Assembly (NCBI GenBank): GCA_034180005.1
Contig: JAXFPC010000019.1
Location: 1-26,562 of the forward strand
Length of the DNA: 26,562 nt
Origin: JAXFPC01 sp034180005
Lineage (GTDB): Bacteria; Bacillota; Negativicutes; Acidaminococcales; Acidaminococcaceae
Direction: 5' to 3'
Shown here: piece by piece, positions 14,475 to 22,385 of the stretch
Numbering within the stretch: position 1 is the stretch's first letter
How the letters are laid out: every line of letters starts with the position of its first letter
Made by a program: the position numbers and the translations under genes
Notes under the pieces: model-generated
Seen by the model: only the letters and a program-made list of their open reading frames with translations
Told to the model about the DNA's origin: nothing
The model's database searches: none

Positions 14475-15683
14475 GTGATCGTATTCGTTTTAAATTGCGG
14501 CAGTTCCTCAATAAAATATCAGCTCATCAACATGGCGGATGAAAGTGTGATGGCTAAAGGCGTAGTTGAACGTATCGGTATGGACGGAGCAACTTTAAAA
14601 CACACACCGTCGGGCAGCTTCACCGTAGATATACCGGCTGAGATACCTAACCACAAGGTGGGCATTAAGATGGCTATTCAGGCACTGCTCAGCGAGAAGC
14701 ATGGAGTGCTCAAAGATATGTCGGAGATTGATGCTGTGGGACATCGCGTTGTACACGGCGGTGAGCGTTTTACGGACAGTGTGCTCATAACTTCAGACGT
14801 TTTGCGCGGCATAGAACTGTGTTGTGAGATTGCTCCTCTGCATAATCCTCCCAATTTGGAGGGTATCAACGCCTGCATGGAAATTATGCGTGATACGCCG
14901 CAGGTTGCTGTTTTCGATACGGCTTTTCATCAAACTATGCCCAAAGTTGCTTATCTGTACGGCTTGCCTTACGAATTATATATGAAGTATCGTTTGCGCA
15001 GATACGGTTTTCACGGCACGTCTCATAAATATGTGGCACAAAGAGCGGCCGAACTGATGGGAGAGCACATGAATGACTTGCGCATTATCAGTTGTCATCT
15101 CGGTAACGGAGCCAGCATAACGGCTATCAAATACGGCAAGTCGGTGGATACAAGCATGGGTTATACTCCGTTGGAAGGTCTGATTATGGGAACCAGAAGC
15201 GGAGAAATAGATCCGGCAATTATTCCTTTTCTCATGGAGAAGGAGAACATGACTGCCGCCCAGATAGACGATTATCTTAACCGGCGTAGCGGTATTTTAG
15301 GCGTAAGCGGTTTGTCGAGCGATTTCCGCGACTTGGAAGGTGCCGCTAACAGAGGAGATGAGCGCAGTCAGCTGGCCATAGATATTTTCGCTTATAAAGT
15401 GAAAAAATATATAGGAAGTTATGTTGCGGCCATGGGAGGCTTGGATGCAATCGTCTTTACTGCAGGGCTTGGAGAAAATTCGCCTTTTATGCGCGACAAA
15501 ATTTGCAACGGTTTGGAATATTTGGGTACTCGCATCGATCCGTATCTGAATAATGTACGCGGTCAGGAAAGAGAAATAAGCGTTAAAAGGGCACGGGTGA
15601 AGATCTTCGTCATTCCGGCAAATGAGGAGCTGGTCATTGCCAGGGACACCTATAACATCTGCCGCAGAATAATCAAGTTGTAG
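14475..15683 (+). CDS. ackA: Acetate kinase
   Basis: AckA converts acetyl phosphate and ADP to acetate and ATP. The 402-residue protein shows the signature VLNCGSSSIKYQL (residues 4-16), HRVVHGGERF, FDTAFHQTMP, RYGFHGTSHKYV, the phosphate-binding CHLGNGASI and GTRSGEIDP near the middle, and FTAGLGENSP near the end. The start is GTG 14475, with ttggagg 5 to 12 bases upstream; an in-frame ATG at 14433 adds residues that do not match the family. No pta gene is adjacent. The partner across the divergent gap is tmcAL. No strong terminator follows, only a weak structure and a T run at 15721. Confidence 0.97.
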   Translation: MIVFVLNCGSSSIKYQLINMADESVMAKGVVERIGMDGATLKHTPSGSFTVDIPAEIPNHKVGIKMAIQALLSEKHGVLKDMSEIDAVGHRVVHGGERFTDSVLITSDVLRGIELCCEIAPLHNPPNLEGINACMEIMRDTPQVAVFDTAFHQTMPKVAYLYGLPYELYMKYRLRRYGFHGTSHKYVAQRAAELMGEHMNDLRIISCHLGNGASITAIKYGKSVDTSMGYTPLEGLIMGTRSGEIDPAIIPFLMEKENMTAAQIDDYLNRRSGILGVSGLSSDFRDLEGAANRGDERSQLAIDIFAYKVKKYIGSYVAAMGGLDAIVFTAGLGENSPFMRDKICNGLEYLGTRIDPYLNNVRGQEREISVKRARVKIFVIPANEELVIARDTYNICRRIIKL

Positions 15684-15727
15684 ACATAGCGTTCTCGGGA
15701 GTAAATTTCCTGGGGGGGAGTTTTTTC

Positions 15728-15756
15728 TTGACAAAGAACATTCAGACGGATATAAT
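15728..15756 (+). promoter_or_regulatory. Consensus sigma-70 promoter of yceD-rpmF
   Basis: TTGACA (15728-15733) and TATAAT (15751-15756) with a 17-bp spacer are an exact consensus match. The expected start of transcription, near 15763, leaves only about 12 nt before the ATG at 15775. Confidence 0.92.
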
Positions 15757-15774
15757 TGTAACGATTGGTGAAAT

Positions 15775-16278
15775 ATGATAAAGATAAATGTCGCACAAAT
15801 CAAGAAGAGACTGGTCAGTAAAAAGGAACTTGCATATGATCTTGAAGCCGCGGAGCTTGGTATCAAACCGGAAGAAATGGATTTGAACGGACCCGTAAGG
15901 CTTGAAGGGAGCATGAGCAATGTCGGTGATGTGCTGCTTTTAGAGGCTGTGCTTACAGCTGAAGTGAAGCGTCGTTGCGGGCGTTGTTTGAAGGGTTTCA
16001 TAGCAGTGACAAAGGCTGAGATTGTTGAGAAATATTTCCCCGTGAATGCGGAAAATATTGCTTCGGATGCCTTTGTATATGATTCGGATGTTGTTGACAT
16101 AACGGAGCCGCTTCGTGAAGGTCTGCTGCTAGCAGAGCCTATGCAGGCTTTGTGTAACCTTGACTGCAAGGGACTGTGTCCCGTTTGTGGTGCCGATCTT
16201 AATGATGGCGACTGTGGATGCGGCAGGTTCACTGTAGATCCGAGGTTGGCGGCATTAAAGAGATTCATCAAAAATTAA
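15775..16278 (+). CDS. yceD: YceD/DUF177 family protein
   Basis: This 167-residue protein is of the family linked to 23S rRNA accumulation and almost always placed before rpmF. The family pattern is present: RRCGRCLKGF in the middle, then LLAEPMQALCNLDCKGLCPVCGADLNDGDCGC and VDPRLAALKRF at the end. The cysteines (CxxC pairs) suggest zinc binding. ATG 15775 has only a weak ggtg upstream and a very short predicted leader. rpmF follows after about 33 bp. Its exact function remains uncertain in Firmicutes. Confidence 0.92.
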   Translation: MIKINVAQIKKRLVSKKELAYDLEAAELGIKPEEMDLNGPVRLEGSMSNVGDVLLLEAVLTAEVKRRCGRCLKGFIAVTKAEIVEKYFPVNAENIASDAFVYDSDVVDITEPLREGLLLAEPMQALCNLDCKGLCPVCGADLNDGDCGCGRFTVDPRLAALKRFIKN

Positions 16279-16311
16279 TTTACCTTATACACTGAGGAGG
16301 TGTGTTTCGAA

Positions 16312-16491
16312 ATGGCAGTACCGAAGAGAAAAATGTCTAAATCTCGCCGCGATTCCCGTCGCGCTAACTGGAAGCTTACCGTGCCCGGCATGGTTGAATG
16401 CCCCCAGTGTCATGAGCAGAAGATGCCCCATCGCATTTGTCCTGAATGCGGATATTATAACGGAAAACAAGTCATAGCCAAGGCTGAATAA
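16312..16491 (+). CDS. rpmF: 50S ribosomal protein L32
   Basis: This 59-residue L32 begins MAVPKRKMSKSRRDSRRANWKL. It has four zinc-ligand cysteines (C30, C33, C43, C46), so it is the zinc-binding paralogue type. The ATG has gaggaggtg 10 bases upstream. A GTG 12 bases earlier overlaps that ribosome site and is not the start. It is co-transcribed with yceD from the consensus promoter and ends at a strong terminator. Confidence 0.98.
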   Translation: MAVPKRKMSKSRRDSRRANWKLTVPGMVECPQCHEQKMPHRICPECGYYNGKQVIAKAE

Positions 16492-16506
16492 TTTTAGAGC
16501 TTGACG

Positions 16507-16540
16507 GCTCCGAAGTCGCTGACTTCGGAGCTTTTTCTTT
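16507..16540 (+). terminator. Terminator of yceD-rpmF
   Basis: An 11-bp perfect stem (16507-16517 with 16521-16531) has a 3-nt loop, followed by tttttcttttt. Confidence 0.93.
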
Positions 16541-16618
16541 TTGCAATCGGAGCAGTTTCATATTTATATGTTTGATTAAAAAAACGGCGGCAAAAATGAA
16601 AAAAAACTATGAAAGCTC

Positions 16619-16647
16619 TTGCTAAATTTTATTTATACTTTTATAAT
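16619..16647 (+). promoter_or_regulatory. Promoter of the fapR-fab operon
   Basis: TTGCTA (16619-16624) and TATAAT (16642-16647) are spaced by 17 bp. Transcription would begin near 16654, just before the FapR box, so FapR could block it directly. Confidence 0.8.
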
Positions 16648-16657
16648 AAAAACAGAT

Positions 16658-16676
16658 ATTATGAGTTGGTACTAAA
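16658..16676 (-). promoter_or_regulatory. FapR operator
   Basis: The minus strand reads TTTAGTACCAACTCATAAT, close to the Bacillus FapR box TTAGTACC..(6 nt)..TAAT. It lies over the expected transcription start. A second partial copy (gagttggta at 16682-16690) repeats 19 bp downstream. This fits autoregulation relieved by malonyl-CoA. Confidence 0.75.
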
Positions 16677-16715
16677 TTTGCGAGTTGGTAATGATTTTAC
16701 AGGAGAGCAAAACGG

Positions 16716-17315
16716 ATGAATTCTTCCAGGAAAGAAATGCGGCATAAGAGTCTGCAGGAGCTTTTGCGGGACAATCCTTTTTCTACCGATGAGCAGCTTG
16801 CTCAGTCCTTGGCTGTAAGTGTACAGACTATACGTTTGGACAGAGCCATGCTCGGAATACCGGAGCTGCGCGCCAGGATGCGCTCCATGGCGGAGAAAGC
16901 TCAGAACAAAGTGCGTTCCATCAGTAAGAGAGAGATTGTCGGTGAGCTGATAGACTTGGAATTGAATAAAACCGGTATCTCTACCCTTGCCATAACTGAT
17001 GATATGGTATTGCATAATACAGGGGTGGGCAGGGGATACTATATGTTTGCCATGGCCAATACTCTGGCCTTGGCGGTGGTAGATGCGGAGATGGCTCTAA
17101 CTGAAGTCGGCAATGTAAAATATAAAGTGCCGGTAAGAGCCGGCGCTGTTTTAGTTGCTAAAGCTAAGGTAACTTTGCATCGCGGCAGACGCTTCTATAT
17201 TTTTGTGACTATCAGGAGCAATAATGTGGAAGTTTTCAGAGCTAAATTTATCATTTATTCTCTGGATGAGTCTAAAAGCGGAGCCAGAAAAGGAGAAAGG
17301 GCGCTGGAAGCATGA
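16716..17315 (+). CDS. fapR: Fatty acid and phospholipid biosynthesis regulator FapR
   Basis: FapR represses lipid synthesis genes and releases DNA when it binds malonyl-CoA. The 199-residue protein has an N-terminal DeoR-like helix-turn-helix (STDEQLAQSLAVSVQTIRLDR, about 22-45) and an amphipathic linker. A C-terminal hot-dog domain (about 95-190) contains NTGVGRGYYMFAMANTLA and VKYKVPVRAGAVLVAKA. ATG 16716 follows an aggagag-type ribosome site. The next gene, plsX, overlaps it by 4 bp (ATGA), as in other Firmicutes. An operator-like box lies in front of this gene. Confidence 0.96.
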   Translation: MNSSRKEMRHKSLQELLRDNPFSTDEQLAQSLAVSVQTIRLDRAMLGIPELRARMRSMAEKAQNKVRSISKREIVGELIDLELNKTGISTLAITDDMVLHNTGVGRGYYMFAMANTLALAVVDAEMALTEVGNVKYKVPVRAGAVLVAKAKVTLHRGRRFYIFVTIRSNNVEVFRAKFIIYSLDESKSGARKGERALEA

Positions 17316-18328
17316 GGATAGCGGTTGATGTCATGGGTGCGGATCACGGACCGGGGGAGATTGTTCGTGGAGCTTTACAGGCCGGTGAAGAATTAGGCTG
17401 CGAAATTGTATTGGTCGGCGATGAAGTCGTCATTGCTGATATCTTGAAAAAAAACGGCGTTGCAGACAATAAAAAAGTATCCGTAGTACATGCATCTCAA
17501 GTTATTGAGATGCATGAACATCCGGCTGCAGCCGTAAGAACTAAAAAGGATGCTTCCGTAGTGGTAGCTTCGCGATTGTTGAGAGAAAAGATGTGCGATG
17601 CGTTGGTGGCTCCGGGTAACACGGGTGCGGCAGCTTCGGCGGCTCTTCTGGTCGTGGGGCGCATCAAAGGCGTGGAACGTCCGGCTATAGCTACTGATAT
17701 TCCCAGCATGAAAGGTGAGACAATAGTTTTGGACAGCGGTGCCAATGTGGACTGCAAACCTAAAAACATGGTACAAAGCGCTATCATGGGATCTGTATAT
17801 GCTGAAAGAATATTTGCGGTGGAAAATCCCAAAGTGGGACTTTTGAATATAGGTGAAGAAGAAAGCAAAGGTAACGAGCAGATAAAAGAAGCGTATCCTA
17901 TGCTGAAAGCTTCACGGGGAATAAATTTCATCGGCAACGTGGAGGGGCGCGACATACCCAAGGGCAATGTTGATGTTGTTGTTTGCGACGGTTTTGTCGG
18001 TAACATAGTGCTGAAATTCGGCGAAGGGCTAGCCAAGGCTATTATGACAATGATCAAAGAAGCTGTTGTCGGCGGGGGACTGTTGACGAAGTTGGGCGGT
18101 TTTCTCATTCGTCCGGCACTGCAGGGATTAAAAAAAAGGCTCGATCCTTCTGAACATGGAGGCGCTTTACTGTTGGGCATCAAAGCGCCGTTTGTGATTT
18201 GTCACGGCAGCTCTAATGACAGAGCTATCGCCAATGCCGTGCGTTTAGCCGCGAAGCTTGTTCGCAATGATGTGGTGAGCGTTATAGCGGAGAGAATAAG
18301 AGCCGCAGAGGAAAGAAACGAGGAATAG
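17312..18328 (+). CDS. plsX: Phosphate acyltransferase PlsX
   Basis: PlsX converts acyl-ACP and phosphate into acyl phosphate, the acyl donor for PlsY in phospholipid synthesis. The 338-residue protein opens with MRIAVDVMGADHGPGEIVRG and has APGNTGAAASAALLVVGR, LDSGANVDCKP, LNIGEEESKGNEQ and CDGFVGNIVLKFGEG, all family blocks. Its start overlaps the fapR stop and fabH follows after 4 bp. The plsX-fabH order is conserved across many bacteria. Confidence 0.98.
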   Translation: MRIAVDVMGADHGPGEIVRGALQAGEELGCEIVLVGDEVVIADILKKNGVADNKKVSVVHASQVIEMHEHPAAAVRTKKDASVVVASRLLREKMCDALVAPGNTGAAASAALLVVGRIKGVERPAIATDIPSMKGETIVLDSGANVDCKPKNMVQSAIMGSVYAERIFAVENPKVGLLNIGEEESKGNEQIKEAYPMLKASRGINFIGNVEGRDIPKGNVDVVVCDGFVGNIVLKFGEGLAKAIMTMIKEAVVGGGLLTKLGGFLIRPALQGLKKRLDPSEHGGALLLGIKAPFVICHGSSNDRAIANAVRLAAKLVRNDVVSVIAERIRAAEERNEE

Positions 18329-18332
18329 TTGC

Positions 18333-19322
18333 ATGACAAGAGCAGTTGGTATTTTAGGATTGGGGTGCTACATCCCGGAAAAGATTTTAACTAATGCGGA
18401 TATGGAAAAGTTGGTCGATACCAGTGATGAATGGATTACAGATCGCACAGGTATCAAGCAACGCCATATAGCGGCGGAGAGTGAAGCTACGACGGACCTT
18501 GCTTATAACGCGGCTGTTGAAGCTCTTCGCGACGCCGGAGTGACACCGGATGAAATAGATCTGGTGATTCTGGCAACTGCATCTCCTGATCATATATTCC
18601 CGTCCAGCGCATGTCTTGTGCAGGATCGCCTTGGTGCAAAAAATGCTGCAGCTTTTGATTTGGCAGCCGGTTGCAGCGGATTTGTATACAGCTTGGCTGT
18701 AGCAAGTCAGATGATCAAGGGCGGTTTGTACAACAAAATTCTCATTATCGGCGCCGAAACTCTCTCCAGAATAACTAATTGGGAAGATCGCAACACTTGC
18801 GTTCTTTTCGGCGACGGTGCGGGAGCAGCTGTAGTCGGAATAGTTGAAGACGGTTACGGCGTGCTCGGTATAGATATGGGAGCTGACGGTTCCGGAGGAC
18901 AGTTTTTGATGCAGCCAGCAGGCGGCAGCCGTCGCCCGGCGAGCAGTGAAACTGTTGCTGCCAAGGAACATACCATTCATATGAGCGGACAGGATGTCTT
19001 CAAATTCGCTATTCAGATAATGGGCAAAACTGCCAAAAGAGCTTTGAATAATGCCGGGATGAAACCGGAAGAACTGGATATGCTTTTCCCGCATCAGGCG
19101 AATTTGCGCATTATCAGTTCAGCAGCCAAGAGATTAAAAATGCCCATGGAAAAAGTTTGGGTCAATGTTGATAAATATGCAAATACTTCGGCCGCGTCCA
19201 TTCCTATTGCTTTGTGCGAGGCACAGAAGGCAGGAGCGCTCCACAAGGGAGATAATATAATGTTGGACGGTTTTGGTGCCGGTCTTACCTGGGCCGCTGT
19301 CGTTTTAAAGTGGAGCAAATAA
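18333..19322 (+). CDS. fabH: Beta-ketoacyl-ACP synthase III
   Basis: FabH condenses acetyl-CoA or another acyl-CoA with malonyl-ACP to begin fatty acid synthesis. The 329-residue protein has the Cys-His-Asn triad: C114 (DLAAGCSGFVY), H254 (LFPHQANLRI) and N284 (KYANTSAAS). The glycine-rich FGDGAGAAV is also present. ATG 18333 lies 4 bp after plsX, with gaaacgagga upstream. Primer preference (straight or branched) cannot be read from sequence alone. The 37-bp gap to fabD includes aagaaagagagg, a good ribosome site. Confidence 0.97.
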   Translation: MTRAVGILGLGCYIPEKILTNADMEKLVDTSDEWITDRTGIKQRHIAAESEATTDLAYNAAVEALRDAGVTPDEIDLVILATASPDHIFPSSACLVQDRLGAKNAAAFDLAAGCSGFVYSLAVASQMIKGGLYNKILIIGAETLSRITNWEDRNTCVLFGDGAGAAVVGIVEDGYGVLGIDMGADGSGGQFLMQPAGGSRRPASSETVAAKEHTIHMSGQDVFKFAIQIMGKTAKRALNNAGMKPEELDMLFPHQANLRIISSAAKRLKMPMEKVWVNVDKYANTSAASIPIALCEAQKAGALHKGDNIMLDGFGAGLTWAAVVLKWSK

Positions 19323-19359
19323 AAAGTTTTTTCCGTTTTAAGAAAGAGAGGTACTATCA

Positions 19360-20301
19360 ATGAACAAGACAGCTTTTGTTTTTCCGGGACAGGGATCTCA
19401 GTATATAGGAATGTGCAAGGAGTTTTACGATAAATATCCTGCGGCAAAACGCGTTTTTGAAGAGGCTGACGATGCGCTGGGTTTTTCTCTGACCAAGTTG
19501 TGCTTTGAGGGTCCTGACGATCAGCTGCGTTTGACTTACAATACGCAACCTGCTATCTTGACGGCAAGTACGGCGTGCGGAGTCGTGCTGCGTGAACACG
19601 GTTTGGAATGTGATATTGCCGCTGGGCACAGTTTGGGAGAATATTCCGCCTTGGTACATAACGGAGCCATGAGCTTCTCCGATGCTGTACGCACTGTACG
19701 TTTGCGCGGTCAGTTCATGCAGGAAGCTGTTCCGGTAGGGGAAGGAAGTATGGCGGCTATTCTCGGTTTGGACAGCGAGAAGATTGTCGAGATATGCCGC
19801 AATGTGGAAGCTGAAATAGGCGAAGCTGTGCAGGCGGTGAATTTCAACTGCCCGGGACAGGTAGTTATAGCCGGCGCAGTCAATGCTGTAAATAAAGCTA
19901 TGGAGGCATTAAAGGAGGCCGGAGCTAAACGTTCCGTGCCGCTTCCGGTAAGCGCTCCTTTTCATAGCACTTTGATGCAGCCGGCTTCTGAACGTTTGGC
20001 TGAGGTGTTGGACGGCATTGCGATAAACGATATACGCATTCCTGTCGTTGCCAATGTCAATGCGGAGCAGGTTACCAGAGGAAGCGTTATTCGCGAGTTG
20101 TTGGTAAAGCAGGCAGCGATGCCGGTACTGTGGGAAACAACTGTGCGCAATATGGTGGAATGCGGCGTGGATACTTTTGTGGAAGTAGGTCCCGGTAAAG
20201 TTTTGACCGGTTTTACGAAGAAAATCGCTAAAGGACTTCCGGCACTCAATGTTGAGGATAACGCAAGTCTGGAAGCGGTACTGGCTCATTTCGGGAAATA
20301 A
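19360..20301 (+). CDS. fabD: Malonyl-CoA-ACP transacylase
   Basis: FabD loads malonate from malonyl-CoA onto ACP. The 313-residue protein begins FVFPGQGSQYIGM. The nucleophile S91 lies in GHSLGEYSAL, R116 in the following LRGQFMQE block, and H202 in PVSAPFHSTLM. The ending has VEVGPGKVLTGF. Length is normal. fabG follows after 11 bp with aaggagtaaag upstream, so the genes are co-transcribed. Its substrate, malonyl-CoA, is also the FapR signal in known species. Confidence 0.98.
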   Translation: MNKTAFVFPGQGSQYIGMCKEFYDKYPAAKRVFEEADDALGFSLTKLCFEGPDDQLRLTYNTQPAILTASTACGVVLREHGLECDIAAGHSLGEYSALVHNGAMSFSDAVRTVRLRGQFMQEAVPVGEGSMAAILGLDSEKIVEICRNVEAEIGEAVQAVNFNCPGQVVIAGAVNAVNKAMEALKEAGAKRSVPLPVSAPFHSTLMQPASERLAEVLDGIAINDIRIPVVANVNAEQVTRGSVIRELLVKQAAMPVLWETTVRNMVECGVDTFVEVGPGKVLTGFTKKIAKGLPALNVEDNASLEAVLAHFGK

Positions 20302-20312
20302 GGAGTAAAGAT

Positions 20313-21056
20313 ATGAAATTATCAGGAAAAAGAGCATTGGTAACAGGAGCCTCGCGCGGTATCGGCAGAGCTATTGCTTTGGCATTGGCTGCAGAGGGCG
20401 CGGATGTTGCCGTAAACTATGCAGGTAGTGAAGCTGCGGCTCAGGAAGTTGCTGAAGTTATCAGAGCAATGGGACGTAAAGCGGTAGTGATTCAAGCTGA
20501 CGTAGCTTCCGGAGAAGCTACAACCGCCATGTTGGATAATGCTGTTGCTGAGCTCGGCGGAGTGGATATTCTGGTGAATAACGCAGGTATTACTCGTGAT
20601 AAACTTTTGATGCGCTTGAAAGAGGAAGATTGGGATGCCGTGCTGGAAACCAATCTCAAAGGTGTATTCAACTGTACTCAGGCAGCTGTCAAATATATGA
20701 TGAAACAAAGATCCGGCAATATTGTCAACATAAGCTCCGTTGTCGGTCTGACGGGCAATGTGGGACAGTCCAATTACGCAGCCGCCAAAGCAGGGGTTAT
20801 TGGATTTACGATGTCGGTGGCCAAAGAAGTTGCCGGCAGAGGGATAAGAGTGAATGCTGTAGCGCCGGGATTTATTAAAACGGATATGACCAGCGTTCTT
20901 CCGGAAAAGATTGTGGAAAATCTGCTGCAAAGCATACCTTTACAAAAGCTTGGCGAAGCTGAAGATATTGCCAAGGCTGTCGTTTTTCTTGTAAGCGACG
21001 ATGCCAGTTATATAACCGGACAGACTTTACATGTTGACGGTGGTATGGTAATGTAG
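20313..21056 (+). CDS. fabG: 3-oxoacyl-ACP reductase
   Basis: FabG uses NADPH to reduce 3-oxoacyl-ACP in each elongation round. The 247-residue short-chain dehydrogenase shows the nucleotide motif TGASRGIGRAIA (residues 11-22) and NNAG. The catalytic residues are S142 (NISSVVG), Y155 and K159 (SNYAAAKAG). The ending DDASYITGQTLHVDGGM is typical. It sits between fabD and acpP. Confidence 0.97.
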   Translation: MKLSGKRALVTGASRGIGRAIALALAAEGADVAVNYAGSEAAAQEVAEVIRAMGRKAVVIQADVASGEATTAMLDNAVAELGGVDILVNNAGITRDKLLMRLKEEDWDAVLETNLKGVFNCTQAAVKYMMKQRSGNIVNISSVVGLTGNVGQSNYAAAKAGVIGFTMSVAKEVAGRGIRVNAVAPGFIKTDMTSVLPEKIVENLLQSIPLQKLGEAEDIAKAVVFLVSDDASYITGQTLHVDGGMVM

Positions 21057-21094
21057 TAATGCAATCAGAATATGGTGGAAGGAGGTGAATGATA

Positions 21095-21325
21095 GTGAGT
21101 ACTTTTGAAAAAGTAAGAGATATTACTGTTGAACAACTGAGCGTTGACGCTGATGATGTTAAGATGGGATCCGCTTTTATCGATGATTTAGGCGCTGATT
21201 CTCTGGATATCGTTGAATTGATCATGGCTTTTGAGGAGGAATTCGGTGTTGAAATTCCTGACGAGAAGGCTGAAAAGATTCGTACCGTGGAAGACGCAGT
21301 TAAAATGTTGGACGAGGGTATGTAA
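21095..21325 (+). CDS. acpP: Acyl carrier protein
   Basis: ACP carries the growing acyl chain on a phosphopantetheine arm. The protein is about 76 residues, very acidic, with the attachment serine in DLGADSLDIVELIMAFEEEFG. GTG 21095 is preferred because it sits 9 bases after aaggagg. An in-frame ATG at 21089 sits only 3 bases after the same site and would add two residues. High expression is expected; a very stable cUUCGg hairpin lies just after the stop. Confidence 0.97.
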   Translation: MSTFEKVRDITVEQLSVDADDVKMGSAFIDDLGADSLDIVELIMAFEEEFGVEIPDEKAEKIRTVEDAVKMLDEGM

Positions 21326-21345
21326 TCAATGTCTTTATCCTTGGC

Positions 21346-21365
21346 GGGGGAGCTTCGGCTCCCTC
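21346..21365 (+). other. UUCG-capped hairpin between acpP and fabK
   Basis: The gggagc/gctccc stem (21348-21353 with 21358-21363) is extended by a G-U and a G-C pair and closed by a ttcg loop with C-G closing pair, an unusually stable form. No T tract follows, so it is not a standard terminator. It could protect the acpP 3' end or dampen downstream expression; this is inference. Confidence 0.6.
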
Positions 21366-21417
21366 CCGGGAATAAAAGAGCACTTTGAGTTCGTTTGTCC
21401 GAAATGAGGGATATTTG

Positions 21418-22368
21418 TTGAAATTACCAGTGCTGAAAATAGGGAAGTTAGTTGCTGATGTTCCTATAATACAAGGCGGTATGGCCATAAGAATTTCCAC
21501 TGCCAGACTTGCTGCCGCCGTTGCTAATGAAGGTGGCATAGGCCTTATAGCCGCTTCCGGGATGAGTCTTGAAGAACTGCGCAAGGAAATACGCGTAGCC
21601 AGAGAGCTTACCGTAGGTAAAGGCATCCTGGGCATCAATGCCATGTTCGCCGCCCGAGAATTTTTGGGACTGATAACGACGGCTGCAGAAGAAAAGATTG
21701 ATCTGATAGTAGCCGGCGCCGGTTTTTCAAGAGATATGTTCGTCGTCGGACGCGAGTACGGTGTGGAAGTAGTTCCTATAGTTTCTTCGGTCAAGCTGGC
21801 CAAACTTTCTGAAAAACTGGGAGCATCGGCTGTGATAGTAGAGGGTACTGAAGCCGGAGGACATCTGGGGACGCAGCAATCTATTAAGGAGATTTTGCCG
21901 GAAATAAGGGCGGCTGTGAATATTCCCGTGATTGCTGCCGGCGGTGCTGTATGCGGCGAGGATGTAGCCGAATTGATAAAGTTGGGTGCAGCCGGAGTAC
22001 AGATGGGCAGCCGGTTTGCCGTCAGCGAAGAATCAAATGCAGCTCCTTCACTGAAGGAATTTTATTTAAAAATCAAGCAGGAAGATATCGTTCAGATAGA
22101 CAGTCCTGTTGGGTATAAAGGACGAGCGGTGAGGAATCCCTTCGCGGAACTGTCCTTGCAGGGGAAGGCGCCCAAACCGGAAAAGTGCGACGGCTGTCTA
22201 AAACAGTGTACGAGAAGTTTCTGCATTATCAGAGCTTTGACAAGAGCGCAGCAAGGAGACTTGGAAACCGGTCTGATATTTACGGGAGCCAATATGTGGA
22301 AAATAAAAGAAATTCTTTCGGTAAAAGAAATTTTTAGACGTATCAAGGCAGATGTAGTAAGAATATAA
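21418..22368 (+). CDS. fabK: FabK-like FMN enoyl-ACP reductase (NPD family) with extra cysteine cluster
   Basis: Position in the fab operon and the TIM-barrel sequence suggest the last reduction of fatty acid elongation by an FMN enzyme. The 316-residue protein shows VPIIQGGMAI at the N-terminus, IVAGAG, GTEAGGHLGTQ with H149 (the FabK catalytic-type histidine), IPVIAAGG and GVQMGSRF. TTG 21418 (MKLPVLKIG) sits 8 bases after tgaggg. An in-frame TTG at 21385 has no site. Unlike pneumococcal FabK, the C-terminus has C257, C260, C264 and C269 (CX2CX3CX4C), which could bind a metal or Fe-S cluster. Annotation as nitronate monooxygenase is possible from the shared family; context favours FabK. Confidence 0.85.
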   Translation: MKLPVLKIGKLVADVPIIQGGMAIRISTARLAAAVANEGGIGLIAASGMSLEELRKEIRVARELTVGKGILGINAMFAAREFLGLITTAAEEKIDLIVAGAGFSRDMFVVGREYGVEVVPIVSSVKLAKLSEKLGASAVIVEGTEAGGHLGTQQSIKEILPEIRAAVNIPVIAAGGAVCGEDVAELIKLGAAGVQMGSRFAVSEESNAAPSLKEFYLKIKQEDIVQIDSPVGYKGRAVRNPFAELSLQGKAPKPEKCDGCLKQCTRSFCIIRALTRAQQGDLETGLIFTGANMWKIKEILSVKEIFRRIKADVVRI

Positions 22369-22385
22369 TGTTGAGGTGAAAAATT

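Noticed and set aside
15690..15727. Possible terminator after ackA
   Set aside because: A T run is present, but only a weak, gapped stem can be drawn before it.
21418..22368. Nitronate monooxygenase as the name for this gene
   Set aside because: The family is shared, but the H149 motif and location inside the fab operon favour an enoyl-ACP reductase role.
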